Shown here piece by piece: positions 7,873 through 16,505 of a stretch of 64,000 nucleotides of DNA. Location of the stretch: the NCBI RefSeq assembly GCF_009674495.1, contig NZ_WKJN01000003.1, forward strand, positions 62,001-126,000, in the 5' to 3' direction. This stretch comes from Duganella alba (lineage in GTDB: Bacteria > Pseudomonadota > Gammaproteobacteria > Burkholderiales > Burkholderiaceae_D). Below the pieces are notes generated by a model. That model made no database searches. It saw only the letters and a list, made by a program, of their open reading frames with translations, and had not been told where the DNA came from. The first letter of the stretch is position 1; every line of letters begins with the position of its first letter. The position numbers and the translations under genes were made by a program.

Positions 7873-9108
7873 ATGCTCTACCAACTCCATGAAATGCAGC
7901 GCTCCTTCCTGACGCCCCTGATGCAATGGGCGGACGCGTCGGCCAAGCTGTTTACCAATCCGGTGTCGCCACTGGCGCATACGCCGTTCTCCCAGCGCAT
8001 CGCCGCCGGTTACGAACTGATGTACCGATTGGGCAAGGACTACGAAAAGCCGGCATTCGAAATCGACAGCACCGTGATCCAGGGCGCCACCGTCGGCATC
8101 ATCGAGCACGTGGCGGTCAACAAGCCGTTCTGCCGCCTGATCCACTTCAAGAAGGACCTGGACGACAAGAAATTCAAGGCCCTGAAGCAGCCGACCGTGC
8201 TGCTGGTGGCGCCGCTGTCCGGCCACCACTCGACGCTGCTGCGCGACACCGTGCGCGGCCTGATCGTCGACCACGACGTCTACATCACCGACTGGACCGA
8301 CGCCCGCATGGTGCCGCTGTCGGAAGGCCCGTTCCACCTGGACGACTACATCTACTACGTGCAGGACTTCATCCGCCTGCTGGGCCCGAACGTGCACGTG
8401 ATCTCCGTGTGCCAGCCGACCGTGCCGGTGCTGGCCGCGATCTCGCTGATGGCCTCGGAAAACGATCCGAAGCTGCCGAAAACCATGACCATGATGGGCG
8501 GCCCGATCGACCCGCGCAAATCGCCGACCGCCGTCAACAACCTGGCCACCGAGAAGAAATTCTCGTGGTTCGAAAACACCGTGATCTACCCGGTGCCGCC
8601 GAACTATCCGGGCTTTGGCCGCAAGGTCTATCCGGGCTTCCTGCAGCACGCCGGCTTCATCGCCATGAATCCGGGCCGCCACGCCGAAAGCCACCGCGAC
8701 TTCTACAACCACCTGGTCAAGGGCGACGAGGAAACCGCCGAGTCGCACCGCAAGTTCTACGACGAATACAACGCCGTGCTGGACATGCCGGCCGAATACT
8801 ACCTGGACACCATCAAGACCGTGTTCCAGGACTTCGCGCTGCCGAAAGGCGACTGGCTGGTTGGCGGCAAGCTGGTGCGCCCGGCCGACATCAAGACCGT
8901 CGCCCTGTTCACCGTTGAAGGCGAGCTGGACGACATCTCCGGCGCCGGCCAGACCCAGGCCGCGCACGACCTGTGCACCGGTATCCCGGCCGCCATGCAG
9001 CAGGACTTCGTGGCGCCGGGCGCCGGCCACTACGGCATCTTCTCCGGCCGCCGCTGGCGCGAAATGGTGTGCCCGAAAATTACCGAGTTCATCAAGAAAC
9101 ACGGTTGA
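7873..9108 (+). CDS. phaZ: Intracellular polyhydroxyalkanoate depolymerase
   Basis: 411 residues without a signal peptide. It starts MLYQLHEMQRSFLTPLMQWA, the N-terminus typical of intracellular PHB depolymerases of the PhaZ1 type. The alpha/beta-hydrolase fold carries a cysteine nucleophile instead of serine in VISVCQPTVPVLA (about residue 180), and a late Asp/His pair around VEGELDDISGAGQTQ and APGAGHYGIFSG. It hydrolyses stored polyhydroxybutyrate granules. A GC-rich hairpin with a T tail ends the unit. Confidence 0.93.
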   Translation: MLYQLHEMQRSFLTPLMQWADASAKLFTNPVSPLAHTPFSQRIAAGYELMYRLGKDYEKPAFEIDSTVIQGATVGIIEHVAVNKPFCRLIHFKKDLDDKKFKALKQPTVLLVAPLSGHHSTLLRDTVRGLIVDHDVYITDWTDARMVPLSEGPFHLDDYIYYVQDFIRLLGPNVHVISVCQPTVPVLAAISLMASENDPKLPKTMTMMGGPIDPRKSPTAVNNLATEKKFSWFENTVIYPVPPNYPGFGRKVYPGFLQHAGFIAMNPGRHAESHRDFYNHLVKGDEETAESHRKFYDEYNAVLDMPAEYYLDTIKTVFQDFALPKGDWLVGGKLVRPADIKTVALFTVEGELDDISGAGQTQAAHDLCTGIPAAMQQDFVAPGAGHYGIFSGRRWREMVCPKITEFIKKHG

Positions 9109-9116
9109 TCGCATGG

Positions 9117-9145
9117 TAAAACGCCCCGTCTGACGGGGCGTTTTA
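9117..9145. terminator. Intrinsic terminator after phaZ
   Basis: Stem TAAAACGCCCCGTC / CGGGGCGTTTTA with a short TGA loop and an A/T-rich base on both sides. Confidence 0.88.
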
Positions 9146-9178
9146 CTATAATGGCGTTTTATCGCCCAGCTACCCTCC

Positions 9179-9853
9179 GTGTCCAGCCCTCCCTCACTCG
9201 CCGACCGCATCGAAGACGTCCTGCCGCAGACGCAATGCACCAAGTGCGGCTATGACGGCTGCCGTCCGTACGCGGAAGCGATCGCGTCCGGCACGGCCGA
9301 CATCAACCAGTGCCCGCCCGGCGGCGCCGAGGGTATCGCACGGCTGTCGTCGGTCACCGGCCGCAAGGTCATTCCACTGAATCCCGTGAATGGCCTGGAA
9401 CGGCCGCGCGCGGTCGCCTACATCGATGAAGTGCTGTGCATCGGCTGCACGCTGTGCATTCAGGCCTGCCCGGTGGACGCCATCGTCGGCGCCGGCAAAT
9501 TGATGCACACCGTGGTGCCGGACCTGTGCACCGGCTGCGACCTGTGCGTGGCGCCCTGCCCGGTCGATTGCATCGTCATGTACCCGGTGACGGAAACCAC
9601 CGGCTGGGCCGCGTGGACGCCGGCCGACGCCAACGCCGCGCGCGAACGCCACGACTTCCGCGCCTTCCGCCTCAAGCGCGACAAGGAAGAAAACGACGCC
9701 CGCCTGGCCGCCAAGGCCGAAGCCAAGATGGAGAAAGTGAACGCCATCGATCCCGCCGACGCCGAATCGGCCGCCGCGCTGGAACGCAAACGCGCCATCA
9801 TCGCCGCCGCGATGGAGCGTGCCCGCCTGAAAAAAGAATCCGAGAACAAATGA
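9179..9853 (+). CDS. rsxB: RnfB/RsxB-family iron-sulfur protein
   Basis: 224 residues from a GTG start ([19 protein letters not shown]). The N-terminal cysteine cluster [15 protein letters not shown]...NQCPPGG is the RnfB [4Fe-4S] domain, followed by two ferredoxin motifs [16 protein letters not shown] and [16 protein letters not shown] and a charged coiled tail. It lacks the membrane helix of canonical RnfB, and no other rnf gene is present; this solo form next to nth is common in Betaproteobacteria. Its stop overlaps the nth start (ATGA), so an electron-transfer link to the Fe-S repair enzyme is possible. Confidence 0.88.
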   Translation: MSSPPSLADRIEDVLPQTQCTKCGYDGCRPYAEAIASGTADINQCPPGGAEGIARLSSVTGRKVIPLNPVNGLERPRAVAYIDEVLCIGCTLCIQACPVDAIVGAGKLMHTVVPDLCTGCDLCVAPCPVDCIVMYPVTETTGWAAWTPADANAARERHDFRAFRLKRDKEENDARLAAKAEAKMEKVNAIDPADAESAAALERKRAIIAAAMERARLKKESENK

Positions 9854-10497
9854 ACGCAGCCAAACGCTACGAAATGTTTGTGCGCTTCCGCGCCGCCAAT
9901 CCCAAGCCCGTCACCGAACTGGAATACACGACACCCTTCGAACTGCTGATCGCTGTGCTGCTGTCGGCGCAGGCGACCGACGTCGGCGTCAACAAGGCCA
10001 CGCGGCTGCTATACCCGGTGGCCAACACGCCGCAGGCCATCCTCGACATGGGCGAGGAAGAACTGACGACCTACATCCGCACCATCGGCCTGTACAAGAC
10101 CAAGGCCAAGAACGTCATCGCCACTTGCAGGATTTTGGTGGAGAAGCACGGCGGCGTGGTGCCGCAGGACCGTGAATCGCTGGAAGAACTGCCGGGCGTG
10201 GGCCGCAAGACCGCCAACGTGGTGCTGAACACCGCCTTCGGCCAGCCGACGATGGCGGTGGACACGCACATCTTCCGCGTCTCCAACCGCACCGGCCTGG
10301 CGCCGGGCAAGAACGTCGACATCGTCGAACAGAAGCTGCTGAAATTCGTGCCGAAGGAGTTCCTGCACGACGCCCACCACTGGCTGATCCTGCACGGCCG
10401 CTACACCTGCAAGGCGCGCAAGCCCGAATGCTGGAACTGCATGCAGATCGACCTGTGCGACTACCGCGCCAAAACCCCCGCCCCAACCACCGCCTAG
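9850..10497 (+). CDS. nth: Endonuclease III (DNA glycosylase/AP lyase)
   Basis: 215 residues, full family length. Helix-hairpin-helix [20 protein letters not shown] with the catalytic Lys, then [12 protein letters not shown] with the catalytic Asp, and four C-terminal cysteines ([17 protein letters not shown]) for the [4Fe-4S] cluster. It removes oxidised pyrimidines in base excision repair. The start overlaps the rsxB stop by 4 bases. Confidence 0.95.
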   Translation: MNAAKRYEMFVRFRAANPKPVTELEYTTPFELLIAVLLSAQATDVGVNKATRLLYPVANTPQAILDMGEEELTTYIRTIGLYKTKAKNVIATCRILVEKHGGVVPQDRESLEELPGVGRKTANVVLNTAFGQPTMAVDTHIFRVSNRTGLAPGKNVDIVEQKLLKFVPKEFLHDAHHWLILHGRYTCKARKPECWNCMQIDLCDYRAKTPAPTTA

Positions 10498-10544
10498 CGC
10501 CCCGACAAACACGTCAGCGTGCACCCCAAAGCGTGCACAGACGC

Positions 10545-10574
10545 GGGGTCTGACCCCGTACGGGGTCAGACCCC
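10545..10574. repeat. 30-bp perfect GGGGTC palindrome (REP-like)
   Basis: GGGGTCTGACCCC-GTAC-GGGGTCAGACCCC, a perfect 30-bp palindrome in the 96-bp gap between convergent nth and proB. GGGGTC...GACCCC ends are typical of REP-type elements. It could also act as a two-way terminator hairpin. Just upstream GCGTGCAC is directly repeated. Confidence 0.8.
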
Positions 10575-10593
10575 TGTGTGGCCCTGCGGGGTT

Positions 10594-11712
10594 CTAGACC
10601 AGCACCAGATTGTCGCGGTGGATCAGTTCCTGGCCTTCGACGAAGCCAAGGATCGCTTCGATTTCGCTCGACGGCTTGCGCATGATGCGGCGCGTTTCGG
10701 CGCTGGTGTAGTTCGACAGCCCACGCGCCACCGGCACGCCGTCTGCGCTGACGCAGGTGATGACCGCGCCGCGCCCGAACTCGCCCTTCACTTCCACCAC
10801 GCCGATCGGCAGCAGCGACTTGCCTTCGCCGGTCAGCTTCTGCACCGCGCCGGCGTCCAGCACCACCTGGCCCGCGGTGTGCAGGTGATCGGCCATCCAC
10901 TGCTTGCGCGCCGTCAGGTGGCCGGTCTGCGCCGCCAGTTCGGTGCCGATGACTTCACCGTTGGCCAGGCGCGCCAGCACTTCGTTCTCGCGGCCATAGG
11001 CGATGACGGTGTGTGCGCCCGATTTGGCGGCGCGCTTGGCGGCCAGGATCTTGGTCAGCATGCCGCCGCGCCCCAGGCTGCTGCCGGCGCCGCCGGCCAT
11101 CGCCTCCAGCGTCGGATCGCCCGCGCGGCCGTGCTGGATCAGCGTTGCCGACGGGTCCTTGCGCGGATCGGCGCTGTACAGGCCTTGCTGGTCGGTGAGG
11201 ATGATCAGCGCGTCGGCTTCGATCAGGTTGGCCACCAGCGCACCGAGCGTATCGTTGTCGCCGAACTTGATTTCGTCGGTGACCACCGTGTCGTTCTCGT
11301 TGATGATGGGGACCACGCCCAGGCGCAGCAAGGTGGTCAGCGTCGAGCGCGCATTCAGGTAGCGTTCGCGGTCGGCCAGGTCGGCGTGCGTCAGCAGCAC
11401 CTGCGCGGTGCCCAGCTGGTGCGCGCGGAAGCTGGTTTCGTAGATCTGCGCCAGGCCCATCTGGCCGACGGCGGCGCAGGCCTGCAGTTCGTGGATGTCG
11501 GTGGGGCGCTGCTCGAAGCCCAGGCGCAGCATGCCTTCGGCGATGGCGCCGGACGACACCAGCACCACCTGCTTACCCAAGGCGCGCAGGCCGGCGATTT
11601 GCGAGGCCCAGCGCGCGATGGCGGCATGATCGAGTCCACGCCCATCATTGGTGACCAGCGACGATCCAACCTTGATGATGATGCGGGTAGCTTTTTGTAT
11701 GACGGAATTCAT
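10594..11712 (-). CDS. proB: Glutamate 5-kinase
   Basis: 372 residues. Amino-acid kinase domain (about 8-260) with [41 protein letters not shown] and [15 protein letters not shown], then a C-terminal PUA domain (about 280-360). It phosphorylates glutamate in the first step of proline synthesis and is normally feedback-inhibited by proline. It follows obgE on the same strand after 160 bases, the usual Betaproteobacterial order. Confidence 0.95.
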   Translation of the reverse strand: MNSVIQKATRIIIKVGSSLVTNDGRGLDHAAIARWASQIAGLRALGKQVVLVSSGAIAEGMLRLGFEQRPTDIHELQACAAVGQMGLAQIYETSFRAHQLGTAQVLLTHADLADRERYLNARSTLTTLLRLGVVPIINENDTVVTDEIKFGDNDTLGALVANLIEADALIILTDQQGLYSADPRKDPSATLIQHGRAGDPTLEAMAGGAGSSLGRGGMLTKILAAKRAAKSGAHTVIAYGRENEVLARLANGEVIGTELAAQTGHLTARKQWMADHLHTAGQVVLDAGAVQKLTGEGKSLLPIGVVEVKGEFGRGAVITCVSADGVPVARGLSNYTSAETRRIMRKPSSEIEAILGFVEGQELIHRDNLVLV

Positions 11713-11829
11713 AAGGCGACAATCTCAAAACAAGCGGAAGAAAATATGCTGTATTTTGGCGGGCGGATTGCCCTGCTTTGCCGCGACAGTCGCCGGCTCC
11801 GGGATGCGGAGGCGGCGCCGAATGGGAAA

Positions 11830-11858
11830 GGCATAACCAGCTGATAACTGATTATGCC
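11830..11858 (-). terminator. Possible weak terminator downstream of obgE
   Basis: GGCATAA / TTATGCC inverted repeat with a 15-base loop that itself has CAG/CTG pairing; only TTT follows on the minus strand. The rest of the 160-base obgE-proB gap shows nothing else clear. Confidence 0.35.
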
Positions 11859-11872
11859 GGTGATGCGGGCGA

Positions 11873-13030
<1,158 letters not shown>

Positions 13031-13094
13031 CGATTGAAGGCTTGCGCCTTACAAAACAGCCCGTCACGACATGCGCGCGGGCCGTGAGCGTAAT

Positions 13095-13355
13095 TTACGC
13101 TGCTGCTACTACGGTGACGTACTGTTTCGAGCCTGCGCCCTTAACAACAAACTTCACCACGCCGTCCACCAGGGCGAACAGGGTGTGATCTTTGCCGGTG
13201 CCTACACCTTCGCCGGCGCGCACTGGGGTGCCGCGTTGACGAATGATGATGCCGCCTGCATTGATGGTTTGGCCGCCGTAGACTTTAACGCCCAGACGTT
13301 TTGATTCTGAGTCACGACCATTTCGCGTTGTGCCGCCGCCTTTTTTGTGTGCCAT
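13095..13355 (-). CDS. rpmA: 50S ribosomal protein L27
   Basis: 86 residues, full length: [20 protein letters not shown] start and [20 protein letters not shown] core. No N-terminal cleavage extension of the Firmicutes type. Second gene after rplU, 39 bases apart. Confidence 0.97.
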   Translation of the reverse strand: MAHKKGGGTTRNGRDSESKRLGVKVYGGQTINAGGIIIRQRGTPVRAGEGVGTGKDHTLFALVDGVVKFVVKGAGSKQYVTVVAAA

Positions 13356-13394
13356 GCTAAAGCTCCTTGGATACTAAAAAGTGTCGATACGCGA

Positions 13395-13706
13395 TTAGGC
13401 GTTGATCGAAACAACTTGGATTTCGGTGTAGTTCTGACGGTGACCCTGATGCTTCTGGTAGTGCTTACGACGACGCATCTTGAAGATCGTCACTTTTTCG
13501 TGACGGCCGTGGGAAACAACAGTAACCAGAACCTTCGCACCTTCAACCAGCGGAGCACCGAACTTGATGCTGTCGCCCGCGCCAACGGCGAGGACTTGGT
13601 CAATGGTGATTTCGGAACCAATGTCTGCCGGTATCTGTTCTACTTTAAGTTTTTCGCCAGCGACAACTTTATACTGTTTGCCACCGGTTTTTATGACCGC
13701 GTACAT
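13395..13706 (-). CDS. rplU: 50S ribosomal protein L21
   Basis: 103 residues, full length: [20 protein letters not shown] and the basic [20 protein letters not shown] motif. First gene of the rplU-rpmA-obgE-proB group. The 249-base divergent region to ispB holds its promoter. Confidence 0.97.
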   Translation of the reverse strand: MYAVIKTGGKQYKVVAGEKLKVEQIPADIGSEITIDQVLAVGAGDSIKFGAPLVEGAKVLVTVVSHGRHEKVTIFKMRRRKHYQKHQGHRQNYTEIQVVSINA

Positions 13707-13915
13707 GATTTGAAACCTCTCAAATGTTTAGAAAAATCCCCGGGGAAACCGGAGAACCGCAGATTATACACAGGAACCAAATTTGCGTCAAAAACTATTC
13801 ACAAATGGTGGATGGCGTGGTATGTCAAACAATTTTACCGGGGCGCCGCTTAACATTACAGCAATGTAATTGCGCCAAACGCAGGGCTGACGCCCCTGTG
13901 GACGGGGGCATGACG

Positions 13916-13921
13916 TATAAT
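13916..13921 (+). promoter_or_regulatory. -10 element of ispB promoter
   Basis: A consensus TATAAT 34 bases before the ispB start; no good TTGACA-like -35 at 17 or 18 bases. The remaining divergent region back to rplU (13707-13915) shows no gene. Confidence 0.5.
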
Positions 13922-13955
13922 CTCGCCACCATTAGTCTAACTGCACAGGTTCGCC

Positions 13956-14945
13956 TTGTCTGCCGCTACCCAAAACGCCACCCAAAACACCATCACCCAA
14001 ACCATTGCCGCCGATATGGACGCGGTCAACCTGGTGATCCGTAAAAGCCTGCATTCCGAGGTCTCCCTCGTCAATCAGATTGCTGAATACATCATCAGCG
14101 CCGGTGGGAAACGCATCCGCCCGGTCCTGGTGCTGCTGGTGGCCAACGCCTGGTCCTACCAGGGCACGGCGCACCACGAGCTGGCGGCGGTGGTGGAGTT
14201 CATCCACACCGCCACGCTGCTGCACGACGACGTGGTCGACGAATCGTCGCTGCGCCGCGGCCGCGCCACCGCCAACGCCCTGTTCGGCAACGCCGCCTCG
14301 GTGCTGGTGGGCGACTTCCTGTATTCGCGCTCGTTCCAGATGATGGTCGGCCTGAACAATATGCGCGTGATGCAGATCCTGTCGGATGCCACCAACGTCA
14401 TCGCCGAAGGCGAAGTACAGCAACTGCTGAACATGCACGATCCGGACGTGACCCAGGAACGCTACCTGCAAGTGATCCGCTCCAAGACCGCCAAGCTGTT
14501 TGAAGCGGCCGCCGAGCTGGGCGCGCTGGTGGCTGGCGCCAATGACGAGCAGATCGCCGCCGCCGGCGAATACGGCCGCTCGCTGGGCACCGCCTTCCAG
14601 CTGATCGACGACGTGCTGGATTACGCCGGCGACGCCGCCGAAATCGGCAAGAACGTCGGCGACGACCTGCGCGAAGGCAAGCCGACGCTGCCGCTGATCT
14701 ACCTGATGGAAAACGGCACGCCGGAGCAGCGCGAGCTGGTACGTTCGTGCATCGAACAGGGCGACGAGCAGCACTTCGACACCATCCTGGCCGCCATCAC
14801 CACCAGCGGCGCGCTGGACTTCACGCGCGAGCAGGCGGTCATCGCCGCCAAGCGCGCCTCCGAAGCGATCGCCGGCCTGCCGGACAGCGTCTACAAGGAA
14901 TCGCTGCTGCAACTGGCGCACTTCTCGGTCCACCGCAACCACTAA
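13956..14945 (+). CDS. ispB: Long-chain polyprenyl (octaprenyl) diphosphate synthase
   Basis: 329 residues from a TTG start; the only nearby ATG is at residue 21 and would cut into the first conserved helix. Motifs: SAGGKRIRPVL, first aspartate-rich LLHDDVVDESSLRRG, and second FQLIDDVLDYAG. It makes the isoprenoid side chain of ubiquinone from IPP and an allylic primer. Divergent from rplU, as is usual in proteobacteria. Chain length (C40) is inferred from the family. Confidence 0.93.
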   Translation: MSAATQNATQNTITQTIAADMDAVNLVIRKSLHSEVSLVNQIAEYIISAGGKRIRPVLVLLVANAWSYQGTAHHELAAVVEFIHTATLLHDDVVDESSLRRGRATANALFGNAASVLVGDFLYSRSFQMMVGLNNMRVMQILSDATNVIAEGEVQQLLNMHDPDVTQERYLQVIRSKTAKLFEAAAELGALVAGANDEQIAAAGEYGRSLGTAFQLIDDVLDYAGDAAEIGKNVGDDLREGKPTLPLIYLMENGTPEQRELVRSCIEQGDEQHFDTILAAITTSGALDFTREQAVIAAKRASEAIAGLPDSVYKESLLQLAHFSVHRNH

Positions 14946-14949
14946 CCGT

Positions 14950-15045
14950 AAATCCGGGGTCAGGTCCCCCATTTCTACACGAGCTCAACCCTATGCGCGC
15001 ATAGGGTTGAGCTCGTGTAGAAATGGGGGACCTGACCCCGGATTT
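14950..15045. repeat. Perfect 96-bp palindrome (two 48-bp arms, no spacer)
   Basis: Arms 14950-14997 and 14998-15045 are exact reverse complements, centred on CTATGCG|CGCATAG. The outer ends read AAATCCGGGGTCAGGTCCCC and its complement. It begins 5 bases after the ispB stop and lies in the gap before the LLM oxidoreductase gene. It resembles the smaller GGGGTC palindromes in the window but is far longer. As RNA it would fold into a near-perfect hairpin. Confidence 0.97.
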
Positions 15046-15144
15046 GTCATTGCGGCCACCGCAACAATCATTTGTTCCCGCACCGATTTTTCTTTGCCCA
15101 TCAGAAGCCTAGACTGAGGCCTTCTGATATCGCAAGGAACAATC

Positions 15145-16044
15145 ATGCTGGACAAACTGACGCAAGGCGGCTTCTCGATCGGCCTCGAACTGCCGCTGGA
15201 TAACGACTGGTCCCCTGCCGGCGACCGCGCCCGCCGCGAAGCCGGCCGCCTGCCCGGCGAACCGGACCTGCAGCACCACGCCGAACTGGCGGTGCTGGCC
15301 GACCAGCTCGGCTTCCGCGCGCTGTGGGTGCGCGATGTGCCGCTGTACGATCCATCGTTCGGCGACGCCGCCCAGGTCTTCGAAACCTTCAGCTACCTCG
15401 GCTACCTGGCCGGCGTCACCAAAAACATCCTGCTCGGCACCGCCGCCGTGGTGCTGCCGTTGCGCGAACCGGTGCTGACCATGAAGTCCGCCGCCACCGT
15501 CCAGCAACTGAGCAACGGCCGCCTGCTGCTCGGCACCGCCAGCGGCGACCGTCCCGTCGAATACCCGATCTTCGGCCGCGACTTCGACACGCGCGGCGCC
15601 GCATTCCGCGACCAGGTCGCCAAACTGCGCGCCGGCCACGATCCCGCCTGGCCGCCCGGCATCCAGCTGCTGCCACGCGTGCAGCAGCCTATCCCGCTGC
15701 TGGTCGCCGGCCTGGCGCAGCAGACGCCGCAATGGGCCGGCGCCAATATGGACGGCTGGCTGGCCTATCCCGGCACGCCGGAAGACCACGCGCGCCGCGT
15801 GGCCCTGTGGCGCGAAGTGGCCGGCGACAAGCCCTACGTCAGCTTCATCCACCTCGACCTGCTGGCCGATCCCGACGCCCCGCTGCGCCGCCACCGCTTC
15901 GGCGCCTCGACCGGCCGCAACGGCCTGATCGCCGAACTGCAAGCGATGCAGGCAGCCGGTGTCGACCACATCGGCCTCCACCTGCGCCGCAACCAGCGCC
16001 CGCTGGCCGAGACAATCGAAGAAATCGCCGCCTACATCCTGTAG
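15145..16044 (+). CDS. LLM class (luciferase-like) flavin oxidoreductase, TIGR03571 type
   Basis: 299 residues. Bacterial-luciferase-like TIM barrel: GFSIGLELPLDNDWSPAG at the N-terminus, ELAVLADQLGFRALWVRDVP, NILLGTAAVVLPLREP and GRLLLGTASGDRPVEYPIFG. The family uses reduced FMN or F420; the substrate is unknown. Start MLDKLTQGG follows CAAGGAACAATC. The gene is flanked on both sides by related palindromic elements (14950-15045 and 16047-16115). Confidence 0.83.
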   Translation: MLDKLTQGGFSIGLELPLDNDWSPAGDRARREAGRLPGEPDLQHHAELAVLADQLGFRALWVRDVPLYDPSFGDAAQVFETFSYLGYLAGVTKNILLGTAAVVLPLREPVLTMKSAATVQQLSNGRLLLGTASGDRPVEYPIFGRDFDTRGAAFRDQVAKLRAGHDPAWPPGIQLLPRVQQPIPLLVAGLAQQTPQWAGANMDGWLAYPGTPEDHARRVALWREVAGDKPYVSFIHLDLLADPDAPLRRHRFGASTGRNGLIAELQAMQAAGVDHIGLHLRRNQRPLAETIEEIAAYIL

Positions 16045-16046
16045 AA

Positions 16047-16115
16047 ACCAGAGTCAGTTCTGCCAATCGCACACGAGCTCATGTACCAATGGCAGAACTG
16101 CCCCCCCCCCCCCGG
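16047..16115. repeat. REP-like inverted repeat with 13-C tract
   Basis: AGTCAGTTCTGCCA...TGGCAGAACTG arms enclose a loop containing ACACGAGCTCA, an 11-mer also present in the 96-bp palindrome. The right end CTG-C13-GGATT sits where the large palindrome has CTGACCCCGGATT. The C run is 16101-16113. The element abuts the arsC stop codon. Confidence 0.75.
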
Positions 16116-16116
16116 A

Positions 16117-16464
16117 TTACAGAATTTCCTGCACCAGCTCGGACGGACGGCACAGGCGCACGCCTTTGGCCGTCACCACGAACGGGCGTTCGATCAGGAT
16201 GGGATGGGCCATCATCGCGTCCAGCAAGGCGTCGTCCGACAGCGCGGTGTCGGCCAGGCCCAGTTCCACGTACAGGTCACCCTTGTTACGCATGGCCTGA
16301 CGCACGGTCAGGCCGGCCTTGGCGATCATCTTCTGCAGCGCCGCGCGGGTTGGCGGGTTCTTGATGTAGTCGATGATCTCCGGCTCCACGCCGCTCGCGC
16401 GGATCGCTTCCAGCGTTTTGCGCGACGTCCCGCAGGCGTTGTTGTGGTAGATGGTGACGCTCAT
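16117..16464 (-). CDS. arsC: Arsenate reductase, glutaredoxin-coupled ArsC type
   Basis: 115 residues, the family length. The active-site loop NNACGTSRKTLE places the catalytic Cys at residue 11, and the Arg-rich later part (HPILIERPFVVTAKGVRLCRP) holds the conserved oxyanion-binding Arg residues. It reduces arsenate with glutathione and glutaredoxin; some members (YfgD-like) have unproven substrates. No other ars gene is near. A hairpin covers the region just before its start. Confidence 0.88.
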   Translation of the reverse strand: MSVTIYHNNACGTSRKTLEAIRASGVEPEIIDYIKNPPTRAALQKMIAKAGLTVRQAMRNKGDLYVELGLADTALSDDALLDAMMAHPILIERPFVVTAKGVRLCRPSELVQEIL

Positions 16465-16465
16465 G

Positions 16466-16499
16466 ATGCTGCCTTTGTGCTGAATATCAAAGGCAGCAT
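16466..16499 (-). promoter_or_regulatory. Hairpin between TonB receptor stop and arsC start
   Basis: 11-bp arms ATGCTGCCTTT / AAAGGCAGCAT with a 12-base loop. It ends 1 base before the arsC ATG and includes AAAGG, the only candidate ribosome site. No T tract follows, so it may be a sequestering structure or a terminator of the receptor gene. Confidence 0.55.
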
Positions 16500-16505
16500 T
16501 ATCGC

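Noticed and set aside
14950..15045. Simple intrinsic terminator for ispB
   Set aside because: The hairpin is much too long and lacks a T tract; it may stop transcription but does not explain a 48-bp perfect stem.
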